Below, in pieces: positions 18,536 through 27,557 of a DNA stretch of 64,000 bases. The first letter of the stretch is position 1. The number at the start of each line of letters is the position of its first letter. The translations under genes and the position numbers were made by a program. Below the pieces are notes generated by a model, which saw only the letters and a program-made list of their open reading frames with translations, made no database searches and had not been told where the DNA came from. The stretch is from Hyphomicrobiaceae bacterium (lineage in GTDB: Bacteria > Pseudomonadota > Alphaproteobacteria > Rhizobiales > Hyphomicrobiaceae). The stretch lies in the NCBI GenBank assembly GCA_008933705.1, contig WBUN01000009.1, positions 1 through 64,000 of the forward strand, written 5' to 3'.

Positions 18536-18765
18536 ATGGCGAAGGGCTACTCGAAAGACTTGCGCGAGCGTGCGGTCTTGATGGTCGAGGAGGGAGAGAG
18601 CCGGCGGGAGGTCGCGCGGCTGCTCATTTGCTCCCTCGACGGCGGTGCGTTGGCTCGATCGGTGGGCGAGAACGGGCGGCGTCGCGGCGAAAGCGGGCAC
18701 CGGCCACAGTCGCTCGCCGCTCGAGGCGTACGAGCAGTGGCTGCTTGATCTCGTGGCCAAGGGGA
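18536..18765 (+). pseudogene. IS630-family transposase N-terminal fragment, frameshifted
   Basis: MAKGYSKDLRERAVLMVEEG begins an IS630 first-frame protein with its helix-turn-helix region (SRREVARLL). The frame then shifts near 18630, and the continuation (RWLDRWARTGGVAAKAGTGH, then PLEAYEQWLLDLVAK) is read in a second frame. After that the sequence leaves the family. It may be the missing N-terminal half of the element type whose catalytic half lies at 32530-33033. Confidence 0.75.
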
Positions 18766-18781
18766 TGCTCCGATGGCAACG

Positions 18782-19495
18782 TCATTTGGCGACTCGTCGC
18801 CGGCCAGATCGTGATCGCCGCATGTCATGGTCGCGCAATACGGCTTTAGCGCCGGCAAAATGCGATTTCACCCGCATAGCCATGATGCCCACGATGTCGT
18901 CGGGCACCTCCAGGTCGTAGACCCAGCGACGCAGGCCGCTGTAGAACAAGCTGCTGTGCGTCATCCAAGCCAGTTCGAGGCTCTTGGCGCGTACCGGCGA
19001 TGAAGGTGGCTGGACTGCGCCCAGGCAGTACAGCTCGGTATCCTCAGCCATGCGCGTGATCAGCGGTATGACGACGAGCTTGAAATAGCGTCGGCTGATC
19101 GTTTCTTGTTGCAGTGCGGACGAGATGTAGATCCTGACCCAGGTCTCATCGAAGATCTTGGGCGCATAGACTCGGTAGAACTCCGTCCATTTCCGCACGA
19201 CATCTGGCGTTCGCTCCTCAATGGCCTGGCGCATCTGAGGCGAGAAGCGGTTGAGGTAGACCGTCTCGAACACGGCGTCGACGATGTCCTCCTTCGACTG
19301 GAAATAGCGAAAGAGCAGTGGGTGGCTGATACCAAGGCCGGCAGCCAACTCGCGGGTGTTGAACGAGAGCCCCCTCTTGGTCAGCAGGGCTATGGCGGCG
19401 TGGAGGATCTGATCGCGACGCGCATCCGGATCGAGGCGACGTCGCCCTTGCGTGGCCTTGGCCTCGGTCCGTTGTGTGGCGCGCGCGTGGTGCAT
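18782..19495 (-). CDS. TetR-family regulator of the molybdenum hydroxylase/ABC operon
   Basis: 237 residues. An N-terminal helix-turn-helix lies at about residues 20-70 (DARRDQILHAAIALLTKRG, LAAGLGISHPLLFRYFQSKE), followed by a long helical ligand domain. ATG 19495 is the best start; the frame is open to 19756 but the extra part crosses the operator region. The gene is divergent from the CoxL-type gene at 19693, and a strong palindrome lies between them. The last ~18 residues (RDHDMRRSRSGRRRVAK) are basic and unlike the family; they probably derive from the IS remnant that abuts the 3' end. It likely represses both directions and is released by the operon's substrate. Confidence 0.9.
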   Translation of the reverse strand: MHHARATQRTEAKATQGRRRLDPDARRDQILHAAIALLTKRGLSFNTRELAAGLGISHPLLFRYFQSKEDIVDAVFETVYLNRFSPQMRQAIEERTPDVVRKWTEFYRVYAPKIFDETWVRIYISSALQQETISRRYFKLVVIPLITRMAEDTELYCLGAVQPPSSPVRAKSLELAWMTHSSLFYSGLRRWVYDLEVPDDIVGIMAMRVKSHFAGAKAVLRDHDMRRSRSGRRRVAK

Positions 19496-19568
19496 GCTGC
19501 TTCTCCGTTGATCCGCTTCCAAAACTATGCCGTGAAGATCGCGCGAACGCCACCGCGAATCATCCCTA

Positions 19569-19606
19569 TTGACCAACTTGTCAATAACGTGTATTGCGTT
19601 ATTGAC
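19569..19606. promoter_or_regulatory. TetR operator cluster with three half-sites
   Basis: A perfect 10-base inverted repeat GTCAATAACG / CGTTATTGAC (19580-19589 and 19597-19606, spacer 7) shares its left arm with a second repeat TTGAC (19569-19573) / GTCAA (19580-19584). It sits between the divergent TetR and CoxL-type starts. Confidence 0.65.
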
Positions 19607-19692
19607 CAATCGCTCAACAACGGTGCGCCGTTGACGAGCTGTTTTACTCGGGCCACACGCCAAGTGTGGCCACAGTTTGGGTGAGGACGCTC

Positions 19693-22017
19693 GTGGACGC
19701 AGAGATTGCCCGGGCCGTCGGGGCTGGGTCATCGGCTCCGCGCATCGAGGATGCACGGTTGCTGACCGGCAAAGCGCGATACGTCGAGAACCTCGATGTT
19801 TCCGGCTGCCTGTTTGCTGCGTTCTTGCGCTCGACGCATGCCCACGCGTGCATCAAGTCGATTGACACCACGCGGGCAGTTGCTGCGCCGGGCGTCGTCG
19901 CGGTCTTCACCGGCGTTGATTTGCTCGAGGCCGGGGTTGGTCCCCTCCCTTTTCATGAAGTGGTCCAGCGCGAGGATGGGGGGCCGATGCAACCGCCGGC
20001 GCGTCTGGCGCTGGCGAGCGATCGCGTCCGCTTCAGCGGAGAAGCCATTGCTTTGGTGATCGCGCAGACGCGGCGTGCAGCGCTCGATGCGCTGGAGCAT
20101 ATTCAAGTGGACTACGATCCATTGCCGGTGGTTGTGCGAGCGCGCATGGCCCATGCCGAGGACGCTCCGCTGGTCGCAGACGGAGCTCCGCGCAATGTGG
20201 TCGGTTTCATGCGTATTGGTGACAAAGCAAAGACGGACGCTGTGTTCGCGCGGGCAGCTCACGTCACGCGACTTTCGCTGACCAATCAGCGTTTGAGCGC
20301 GTCTCCGATGGAGACGCGTAGCGTGATCGCCTCGTGGGATCGTGACCGCAATCGGCTCACGCTGTTCGCCGGCAACCAGGCACCGCACATGGCGCGCGAG
20401 CAGATCGCGCGCTGTCTTGGGATACCAAATGACGATCTGCGCATTGTTGTCGGTGATATCGGCGGCGGTTTCGGCATGAAACTTGTGCCGTACCCCGAAG
20501 AAGTCGCCCTTCTGTTTGCTGCACGATCATTGAAAGCCTCGATCCGCTGGAAGGCCGACCGTACGGAGTCGTTCCTATCGGATACTCATGGTCGCGACCA
20601 CGATACCGATGCGGAGATGGCCTTCGACCGCGAGGGTCGTATTCTTGGCGTGCGCATGCGCGTGTGGGCAAACATGGGTGCCTACCTGTCATTCTTCGGC
20701 ATCACGGTTGCAACCGGCTCAGGCAACCGTGTGGTGTCGGGCGTCTATCGCATTCCGACGCTGGACGTCGAAGTGCGAGCGATGCTGACGAACACTGCGC
20801 CGGTCGGACCCTATCGTGGTGCAGGTCGGCCTGAGGCGATCTACCGCCTGGAGCGACTTCTCGATGTGGGTGCCGCCGAATTGGGCATGGACCCGGTGAC
20901 CCTTCGCCGGATCAATCTGATAACACCCGACGCGATACCTTACCTGGCCAATTCCGGTCAGATCTATGAGAGCGGCAATTTCCCGAGGATTCTAGACCAA
21001 GCTTTGGCTGTTGCTGACTGGGCCGGTTTTGACGCACGCCGCGAAGCAGCGCGGGCGCGCGGACAGCTCTACGGGGGCGGCATCTGCTGCCACATCGATA
21101 CCACGAGCGGCATTCGGCCATTCGAGCAGGTTGGGATCGTTGCCAATGCGCTGGGCCGCATCGATGTGTTCTCCGGTACGCAAGCGATGGGACAGGGCAT
21201 TGCGACCGTCTACGCGTCGATGGTAGCGACGCGTCTTGGGATTCCGATCGATCACATCAACATCGTGCAAGGCGACACGGACCGGGTCCCTGATGGTGTA
21301 GGGTCCTACGGATCGCGTTCGCTCTTTATCGGCGGCAGTGCGGTCGTGCAGGCGACCGAGGCGCTCGTGGATGTTCTGCGTCAGCGAGCAGCGGCGGTGC
21401 TCGCTTCCAATTCCGGCGATCTCATCTTCGAAGCCGGCCGGTTTGCTGTCGCCGACCGGTCGATCGGGATCTTCGAGCTTCTGGCGAGAACGGGCGGCGT
21501 TGAAGCCCAGGGGCGACACGAATCCAAGTTCGTGTTCCCGAACGGCTGCTACGTCTGTGAGGCCGAGATCGATCCCGAGACGGGCGTGGTGACAATCGCG
21601 CGGTTTTCCGGGGTGGACGATGTCGGCACGGTCATCCATCCAATGATCGTGCACGGGCAAGTGCAAGGCAGCATCGCCCAGGGAATTGCGCAAGCCCTGT
21701 ACGAAGAGGTCGTTTACGACGACGAGGGCCAACTTCTATCCGCAAGCTTCATGGACTACGCGTTGCCGCGAGCCGATGTCTTGCCGCGCCTCTCGGTCGA
21801 GACTGACGAGACCTCGATATGTCCGACCAATCCGCTTGGCGCGAAGGGTGCGGGCGAGGCTGGGTGTCTCGGCGCGCCACCCGCGGTTGTCGGTGCGGTG
21901 ATGGATGCGCTCGCCAAATTCGGCGTGCGGCATTTGGACATGCCTCTCACGCCCGAGAAGATCTGGCGGGCCATGCGAACGCCAACGCCCGCCTGTCGAG
22001 CGGAGATGCGGTCATGA
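19693..22017 (+). CDS. Molybdopterin-binding subunit of a xanthine-dehydrogenase-family hydroxylase (CoxL-like, form II)
   Basis: About 774 residues. This is the catalytic Mo subunit that hydroxylates a substrate with water-derived oxygen. Visible landmarks: the N-terminal hammerhead region (RIEDARLLTGKARYVENL), GDIGGGFGMK, PYRGAGRPEAIYRLE, and the C-terminal GAKGAGEAGCLGAPPAV with the active-site glutamate. The loop is the RGAGR type of form II CoxL-like enzymes, not the CSFR loop of true CO dehydrogenase, so CO is an unlikely substrate. GTG 19693 after TGAGGA is a plausible start, but GTG 19666 is also possible. The next gene overlaps by four bases (ATGA). The substrate is unknown; an imported heterocycle or aldehyde is my guess. 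Confidence 0.9.
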   Translation: MDAEIARAVGAGSSAPRIEDARLLTGKARYVENLDVSGCLFAAFLRSTHAHACIKSIDTTRAVAAPGVVAVFTGVDLLEAGVGPLPFHEVVQREDGGPMQPPARLALASDRVRFSGEAIALVIAQTRRAALDALEHIQVDYDPLPVVVRARMAHAEDAPLVADGAPRNVVGFMRIGDKAKTDAVFARAAHVTRLSLTNQRLSASPMETRSVIASWDRDRNRLTLFAGNQAPHMAREQIARCLGIPNDDLRIVVGDIGGGFGMKLVPYPEEVALLFAARSLKASIRWKADRTESFLSDTHGRDHDTDAEMAFDREGRILGVRMRVWANMGAYLSFFGITVATGSGNRVVSGVYRIPTLDVEVRAMLTNTAPVGPYRGAGRPEAIYRLERLLDVGAAELGMDPVTLRRINLITPDAIPYLANSGQIYESGNFPRILDQALAVADWAGFDARREAARARGQLYGGGICCHIDTTSGIRPFEQVGIVANALGRIDVFSGTQAMGQGIATVYASMVATRLGIPIDHINIVQGDTDRVPDGVGSYGSRSLFIGGSAVVQATEALVDVLRQRAAAVLASNSGDLIFEAGRFAVADRSIGIFELLARTGGVEAQGRHESKFVFPNGCYVCEAEIDPETGVVTIARFSGVDDVGTVIHPMIVHGQVQGSIAQGIAQALYEEVVYDDEGQLLSASFMDYALPRADVLPRLSVETDETSICPTNPLGAKGAGEAGCLGAPPAVVGAVMDALAKFGVRHLDMPLTPEKIWRAMRTPTPACRAEMRS

Positions 22018-22490
22018 AGACGGCCGTGTCCATCATCGTGAACGATCGCCGGTGCGAAACGGAAGTGCCGACGACCATGCTGCTTGTCGATTTCCTGCGC
22101 GAGGTCGCCGGTTCAAAGGGGACCGTCGTCGGTTGCGACACCGGCCAATGCGGTTGCTGCACAGTGCATGTAGATGGCGACGCAGTGAAGTCCTGCACGA
22201 TGCTGACCGCGCAGGCCGATGGCGCGTCGATCTTGACGATCGAAGGCTTAGCCAGCGCTGACGGCATGCATCCCATGCAACGCGCTTTCCACGAACATCA
22301 TGCCTTGCAGTGTGGCTACTGCACAGCAGGCATCGTGATGAACGCCGTCGACATTGTAACGAAACACCATGAGCTCGACGAGCGCACCATTCGCCGTCTC
22401 ATCGAAGGCAATCTTTGCCGTTGCACCGGCTACAGCAACATCGTGGATGCCATCCTCGAGGCCGCGAGAGAGGCCAAGAGGGGCGCATGA
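22014..22490 (+). CDS. [2Fe-2S] subunit of the molybdenum hydroxylase (CoxS-like)
   Basis: 158 residues, normal length for the small iron-sulfur subunit. The plant-ferredoxin-like cluster is bound by CDTGQCGCC plus a later Cys (KSCTML), and the C-terminal four-helix cluster by CGYCTAGIVM and CRCTGY. It passes electrons from the Mo site to the FAD subunit. The start overlaps the CoxL stop as ATGA, and its own stop overlaps the next start in the same way, so the three subunits are translationally coupled. Confidence 0.95.
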   Translation: MKTAVSIIVNDRRCETEVPTTMLLVDFLREVAGSKGTVVGCDTGQCGCCTVHVDGDAVKSCTMLTAQADGASILTIEGLASADGMHPMQRAFHEHHALQCGYCTAGIVMNAVDIVTKHHELDERTIRRLIEGNLCRCTGYSNIVDAILEAAREAKRGA

Positions 22491-23305
22491 TGTACGAGTT
22501 TGCTTATGTGAGGCCCGCCTCGCTCGAAGACGCGGTCAGGGCGCTGCGGATGCACAGCGAGGCCAAGCCGCTCGCGGGCGGGATGAGCTTGCTCTCAGCA
22601 ATGAAGCTGCGACTGGCAGCGCCGACGCACCTCGTGGATCTCGGACGGTTGGACGGCCTTGCAGGTATTGCGGGCAACAACCAGGCCATCACTATCGGCG
22701 CGATGACGCGGCACGCCGACGTCGCTGCGTCGCCTATCGTCAGAGAGGCGATCCCAGCCCTCGCGGTCCTGGCTGGAGACATCGGGGATAGACAGGTCCG
22801 CCATCGTGGAACCCTGGGCGGTTCGGTCGCCAATGCCGATCCGGCGGCGTGCTATCCGGCCGCCGTCCTGGGTCTGGCAGGAACGATCATCACCGATCGG
22901 CGCCATATCGGGTCGGACGACTTCTTCCGCGGGCTCTATGAGACGGCCCTGGAGACGGACGAAATTGTCGCCGCTGTCGAGTTCACGCGCCCAGCACGCG
23001 CTGGCTATATGAAATTCCCTCATCCGGCATCACGATTCGCTCTGGTCGGTGTGTTTGTTGCCGAATTTGGTGCGGGCAACGTTCGCGTCGCGGTGACCGG
23101 TGCCGGTCCCCGCGTGTTTCGAGAGGCGCGCCTGGAGGCCGCGCTTGCGAAGGAGTTCACGCCCACAGTCGCCTCGGCGGTTGCAGTCTCCGCCGAGGGG
23201 TTGAACAGCGACCGCGCGGCATCCGCGGAATACCGCGCACATCTGGTTTCGGTCATGGCAGCACGCGCTGTCGCGTGGGCGCTTGCGCCGACATCTCAAA
23301 GCTGA
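22487..23305 (+). CDS. FAD-binding subunit of the molybdenum hydroxylase (CoxM-like)
   Basis: 272 residues. The FAD-binding motifs AGGMSLLSAMK (about 32-42) and TLGGSVANADPAA (about 106-118) are present, and the C-terminal CO dehydrogenase flavoprotein domain is shortened but recognisable. The start overlaps the CoxS stop (ATGA at 22487), with a second ATG one codon later. The gene completes a three-subunit hydroxylase with the genes just upstream. Confidence 0.95.
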   Translation: MMYEFAYVRPASLEDAVRALRMHSEAKPLAGGMSLLSAMKLRLAAPTHLVDLGRLDGLAGIAGNNQAITIGAMTRHADVAASPIVREAIPALAVLAGDIGDRQVRHRGTLGGSVANADPAACYPAAVLGLAGTIITDRRHIGSDDFFRGLYETALETDEIVAAVEFTRPARAGYMKFPHPASRFALVGVFVAEFGAGNVRVAVTGAGPRVFREARLEAALAKEFTPTVASAVAVSAEGLNSDRAASAEYRAHLVSVMAARAVAWALAPTSQS

Positions 23306-23312
23306 GGACGCC

Positions 23313-23609
23313 ATGCACTACGCTGTCATCGCGCGCGACAAACCGGGTCTCCTGTCGCTTCGGCTCGCCAAGCGGGACGAACATCGGACGTTTCTGCACG
23401 GCGACCTTAGCGGCTATAGGGTCGCGGTCGTGTTCGGCGGCCCGCTGCTGTCACCCGATGAGGAGACGCCCATCGGAACGTTGATGGTGATCGAGGCTTC
23501 GTCCGTCGACGACGTCAAAGCCCTGGTTGCTGATGATCCCTATTCGCGCGCATCGCTGTTCGATCATGTCGAGATCACGCCCTGGCGCTTTGCGGTGGGT
23601 CGGCGCTGA
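23313..23609 (+). CDS. YciI-family small protein
   Basis: 98 residues with the YciI dimeric alpha-beta fold. The start MHYAVIARDKPG and the middle VVFGGPLLS match the family, as does the end ASLFDHVEITPW. YciI-like proteins are often accessory or lyase-like enzymes in catabolic operons. It starts seven bases after the CoxM stop and sits in the same operon, so it may act on the hydroxylase product. The reaction is unknown. Confidence 0.8.
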   Translation: MHYAVIARDKPGLLSLRLAKRDEHRTFLHGDLSGYRVAVVFGGPLLSPDEETPIGTLMVIEASSVDDVKALVADDPYSRASLFDHVEITPWRFAVGRR

Positions 23610-23630
23610 AGCACGCGGAGATTTGCGCAG

Positions 23631-25616
23631 ATGACCCTCAGTCTCGAAGGCAGCTACCTCGCTCCAGCGCCCCTGGATCACGTGTGGGAGCGGCTTAACG
23701 ACGCGACCGTTCTCAGAGCGGCAATCCCAGGATGCGAAGCGCTGGAGAAGCATGATGATACGAGCTTCAGCGGCATTGTGCTGTTCAAGATCGGCCCAGT
23801 CAAAGCGCGCTTCAGGGGCAAGGTTCGGCTGACTGATTTGCAGGCTCCGCATGCCTGCAAGATCGTCGGAGAGGGCGAAGGTGGAGTTGCGGGCTTCGCC
23901 AAGGGAGCAGCGGACGTCAAGCTTGCGGCGGTGCCCCAAGGCACATTGATCTCCTACAAGGTCGACGCCACGACTGGCGGCAAGATCGCGCAGTTCGGAT
24001 CGCGACTGATGGCCAGCACCATTCGAAAGCTGGCTGAGGAGTTCTTTGCGACATTTTCCAGGCTTGCTGCGGATGTTGAGCAAGCTGAGCCCGCAGTGGC
24101 TGACCCCATCGAGACTGCGACGCCTGAGAACGTCACGCCTGTGCTCGAGCTGCGTGGCATCACAAAGACCTTCCCCGGCGTGCGCGCAATCGACGATGTA
24201 TCGCTCGCAATCTGGCCGGGCGAGATTCACATGCTGCTTGGCGAGAATGGGGCTGGCAAATCTACATTGATGAAAGTCCTGTGTGGCGCGTACCGCGCGG
24301 ATGCCGGAGAGTTCCGGCACCGAGGAAAGGTGGTGACGGTCTCGTCACCGGTCGATGCGCGGCGTCTTGGCATTGCAGTTATCTTTCAGGAGTTCAGCCT
24401 CGTTCCCTACCTTGATGTGGCGCAGAACATTTTTCTGGGACGAGAATTCCGCTCAGGCGCCTTCGTGGATCGGCCCCGCATGGATCGCGAGGCGCGTCGG
24501 CTTCTCGATCTGATCGGCCTCGACGTGGATGTGCGCACTCCGGCGCATCGGCTGGGTGTTGCCCAGCAGCAGATGCTCGAGATCGCCAAGGCGCTATCAC
24601 AAGATGCCCGTATCCTGGTCATGGACGAGCCGACGGCGGCGCTCTCGGATCGCGAGACAGAGCGGCTATTCGCCGTTATGCGCAAGCTGAAGGCCGACGG
24701 TGTTGCCATTGTCTACATCTCACATCGGATGGCCGAGGTGTTCGCACTCGGCGATCGCATCACGGTCCTTCGTGACGGCAAGCTCGTCGGTGAGGTGCGG
24801 CCGAGCGGCACTGCGCCTGGCGATCTCATCCGCATGATGGTCGGGCGTTCGGTCGATCTGACGTATTCACGCGCAAAGCGCAGCAAGGTCGGCGAAGTCG
24901 CGCTCAGCCTGGTCGAAGTATCCGCCGACAACGGCATTCGGGATATCAGTCTGACGGTGCGCAAGGGAGAGATTGTCGGCCTCTGCGGGCTGGTCGGTTC
25001 GGGTCGAACCGAGGTAGCTCGGGCCGTATTCGGTGCTGATCCGATCAACTCTGGGAAGATCACAATTCTCGGCAAGGACATGCGCGGCGGACCGGTCGAC
25101 GCCAAGCAGCTCGGGGCAGCGCTGATCCCGGAGAGCAGAAAGATTGACGGGTTGGCCTTGGAGCGAACGGTTGGCGACAATCTCGTGAGTGTGGCGCTTG
25201 GACGGCTCTTTCCCTCAGGCCTGTTTCGACCCGGGATCGCGCATCGGGTCGCGCGACAATTGATTGAGACGTTGCGCATAGCAACGCCGTCGCCTCACCA
25301 GGTCACAGCGACGCTGTCTGGCGGCAACCAGCAAAAGATCGTCATTGGCAAATGGCTTGCTGCGAAAGCCGGGCTCTATGTGTTCGACGAGCCGACGCGG
25401 GGCATCGATGTCGGTGCCAAGTCCGAAATCTTCGAGCTGATCTATCGCCTCGTCGACGAAGGCGCGGCCGTTCTCATGATCTCGTCGGAGCAATCCGAGA
25501 TCGTGAACGTGTGCGACCGCGCCTACGTCATGCGCAGCGGCCACATCGTTGGCGAGCTGTCGGGCCCCGACCTGAACGAGGCGAATATTGTCGCGCTGGG
25601 GATCCACCATGATTAG
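23631..25616 (+). CDS. CoxG (SRPBCC) domain fused to a sugar-type ABC transporter ATPase
   Basis: 661 residues. Residues 1-150 are a CoxG-like SRPBCC domain (PLDHVWERLNDATVLRAAIPGC at the start, then GKVRLTDL and MASTIRKLAEEFF). A 25-residue Glu/Pro/Ala linker leads into a complete RbsA-type double ATPase: Walker A GENGAGKST near 204, Walker B ILVMDEPTAALS, a second degenerate P-loop GLVGSGRTEV near 452, and LSGGNQQKIVIGKWL. CoxG normally recruits or matures CO dehydrogenase at the membrane; RbsA drives import. The fusion would place the hydroxylase at the transporter. No stop or frame change separates the halves. The ATPase frame overlaps the next permease start (ATG at 25609). Confidence 0.9.
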   Translation: MTLSLEGSYLAPAPLDHVWERLNDATVLRAAIPGCEALEKHDDTSFSGIVLFKIGPVKARFRGKVRLTDLQAPHACKIVGEGEGGVAGFAKGAADVKLAAVPQGTLISYKVDATTGGKIAQFGSRLMASTIRKLAEEFFATFSRLAADVEQAEPAVADPIETATPENVTPVLELRGITKTFPGVRAIDDVSLAIWPGEIHMLLGENGAGKSTLMKVLCGAYRADAGEFRHRGKVVTVSSPVDARRLGIAVIFQEFSLVPYLDVAQNIFLGREFRSGAFVDRPRMDREARRLLDLIGLDVDVRTPAHRLGVAQQQMLEIAKALSQDARILVMDEPTAALSDRETERLFAVMRKLKADGVAIVYISHRMAEVFALGDRITVLRDGKLVGEVRPSGTAPGDLIRMMVGRSVDLTYSRAKRSKVGEVALSLVEVSADNGIRDISLTVRKGEIVGLCGLVGSGRTEVARAVFGADPINSGKITILGKDMRGGPVDAKQLGAALIPESRKIDGLALERTVGDNLVSVALGRLFPSGLFRPGIAHRVARQLIETLRIATPSPHQVTATLSGGNQQKIVIGKWLAAKAGLYVFDEPTRGIDVGAKSEIFELIYRLVDEGAAVLMISSEQSEIVNVCDRAYVMRSGHIVGELSGPDLNEANIVALGIHHD

Positions 25617-26550
25617 TGCTGCAGCATCGTACGCTCGCTCAATGCCGGGCATCAGTGTTGTGTTGATGGCGTTGATGGTCGCGTTCTCGATTATCGCTCC
25701 GGGTTTTGCGACTGGGGCTAACCTGGCAAACATCTTGTCGCAAGCCAGCATACTGCTGCTGATTGCGCTGCCGATGACGCTCATCATCATGACGGAAGGC
25801 CTGGATCTTTCGATGGGCGCCGTTCTCACGCTCGCGGCTATGACTCTCGCGCTCGTGGCCACCGCGACGGCATCTATGGTCATTGCGGTTCTTGCGGCAC
25901 TGTGTGTTGGAACCACATTCGGCGTTGTCAACGGGTGCATCGTTGCGATCGGTCGCATTCCTCCGTTCGTTGCCACTCTCGGTACAATGGGTGTCGCGCA
26001 AGGGCTGGCGCTGGTCGTGACGGATGGGCAGATCGTCGTTGGCATTCCGGCCGACGTTCGCATCGCGTACAGCGGCTCCATTCTTGGCATTCCTGTGCCG
26101 GTGCTCCTCGCAGCTGTTGCATACGGGGCAACACACGCATTGCTCTACCGGAGCCGCTTTGGTGGATATGTCGTCGCGCTTGGCGGCAACCGAGAAGCGT
26201 TGATGCTGGCTGGGCTGTCCGTGCGCTCATTGCTTGTCAGCAGCTATGCGATCACAGGGATATACGTCGGGCTCGCAGCGCTGCTGATGACTGCACGCAT
26301 GAACTCTGGCCATCCGACAGCAGGGATTGGCATGGAGTTCGAAGCCATCGCGGCCGTGGCGATCGGCGGAACTTCCTTCGCTCGGGGTAACGGGACGATC
26401 TTTGGGACGCTGGTCGGCGTTGTCACCGTCGGTGTGCTGCGCAATGGCTTGAACCTCTTGGGTGTCGCCTCCTCGCTGCAGGTGGCCGCCGTTGGCGGGC
26501 TCGTCATTGTTTCCTTGTTGATCGATGGTTTTTGGAGTCGCAGACCATGA
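25609..26550 (+). CDS. Ribose/sugar-type ABC transporter permease (first)
   Basis: 313 residues, RbsC-like with about eight to ten membrane segments. It has the family's LPMTLIIMTEGLDLSMGAVL near residues 50-70 and GFPxxxATLGTMG-like and AIGGTSFARGNGT motifs in the middle and C-terminal parts. Its ATG lies inside the end of the ATPase gene (overlap eight bases), and its stop overlaps the next start. With the second permease it should form a heteromeric channel in the inner membrane. Confidence 0.9.
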   Translation: MISAAASYARSMPGISVVLMALMVAFSIIAPGFATGANLANILSQASILLLIALPMTLIIMTEGLDLSMGAVLTLAAMTLALVATATASMVIAVLAALCVGTTFGVVNGCIVAIGRIPPFVATLGTMGVAQGLALVVTDGQIVVGIPADVRIAYSGSILGIPVPVLLAAVAYGATHALLYRSRFGGYVVALGGNREALMLAGLSVRSLLVSSYAITGIYVGLAALLMTARMNSGHPTAGIGMEFEAIAAVAIGGTSFARGNGTIFGTLVGVVTVGVLRNGLNLLGVASSLQVAAVGGLVIVSLLIDGFWSRRP

Positions 26551-27527
26551 GCGTGTCATCGCCACCCATGCCGTCGACCGTCGGTCCCTCCCTCTCGCCT
26601 GAGTTCATTCAAGTGCTGTACAGGTTGCTGGCTGCGGCCGGGCTTTGTTTCGCGTTGTCTTTTCTCAGTGACGCATTCCTGACCACGGGAAACATCCTGA
26701 ATGTGCTCCGCCAGGCGAGCCTCCTCTTCTTCATGGCTGCAGGATTGACGCTCGTCATCCTCACGGGGGGCCTCGACCTGTCGGTCGGTGCCAACATTGG
26801 CCTCTCCGCCTGCTTGGCCGCCAGTGTTCTCAAGGCGACTGACTCCGCGACCCTCGCGGTTTTGGTCGGAGTGTCCGTCGGCTTGGCTGTTGGTCTGGTC
26901 AACGGCATGCTCGTGACCGTGCTGCACATTCCTTCCTTCATCGCGACCTACGGCATGCTGTGGTTCGTGCACGGGATCACATTCGCTTTCATGGCGGGCG
27001 AAACAGTTCACGGGTTCCCGCAGAGTTTTCGCTTCATCGGCAGCGGTTTCGTGTTGGGGATTCCAGTCCCGGTGTTCGTGATGTTGGGATTCCTGGCGCT
27101 GGGTACATTTCTGACGCGTTGGACGACATTCGGCCAGGAAATCTATGCCATTGGCGCCAATCCTGAGGCCGCGCGCCTTTCCGGTATTCCCATCCGGCGC
27201 CGACTCATTGCCGCCTACGTCGCGTCCGGAGGCATGGCTGGCCTCGCATCGATTGTTTTCCTGGCGCGACTCAATTCGGCAGAGGGCGACATCGGCGAAA
27301 GTCTGACGTTGCCGGCTATCGCCGCGGTGCTGATCGGCGGGACTTCGCTTTTTGGGGGCGTGGGGACATTGCTCGGCACGCTCGTCGGCGCGCTGATCCT
27401 GACGCTCGTTCTCAACGGAATGAACTTGTTTGCCATTCACACGAACTGGCAACCGCTCATCACCGGCGTGATCATCGTTCTTGCGGTGTATCTCGACATG
27501 GTGATGCGCAGGCACCTGAAAGCGTGA
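26547..27527 (+). CDS. Ribose/sugar-type ABC transporter permease (second)
   Basis: 326 residues, a second RbsC-like membrane protein. The conserved AAGLTLVILTGGLDLSVGANI and IGGTSLFGGVGTLLGTLVGA stretches are present, with about eight to ten hydrophobic segments. It starts at an ATGA overlap with the first permease. Two different permease genes per system is usual for RbsC-type importers of this subgroup. Confidence 0.9.
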   Translation: MSVSSPPMPSTVGPSLSPEFIQVLYRLLAAAGLCFALSFLSDAFLTTGNILNVLRQASLLFFMAAGLTLVILTGGLDLSVGANIGLSACLAASVLKATDSATLAVLVGVSVGLAVGLVNGMLVTVLHIPSFIATYGMLWFVHGITFAFMAGETVHGFPQSFRFIGSGFVLGIPVPVFVMLGFLALGTFLTRWTTFGQEIYAIGANPEAARLSGIPIRRRLIAAYVASGGMAGLASIVFLARLNSAEGDIGESLTLPAIAAVLIGGTSLFGGVGTLLGTLVGALILTLVLNGMNLFAIHTNWQPLITGVIIVLAVYLDMVMRRHLKA

Positions 27528-27557
27528 AATGCAGAACCGCGAGAGGAGACACCTGGG

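Noticed and set aside
19693-23305. True carbon monoxide dehydrogenase (coxMSL)
   Set aside because: The large subunit has the RGAGR loop of form II enzymes, not the CSFR loop of CO-oxidising form I, and the gene order is L-S-M.
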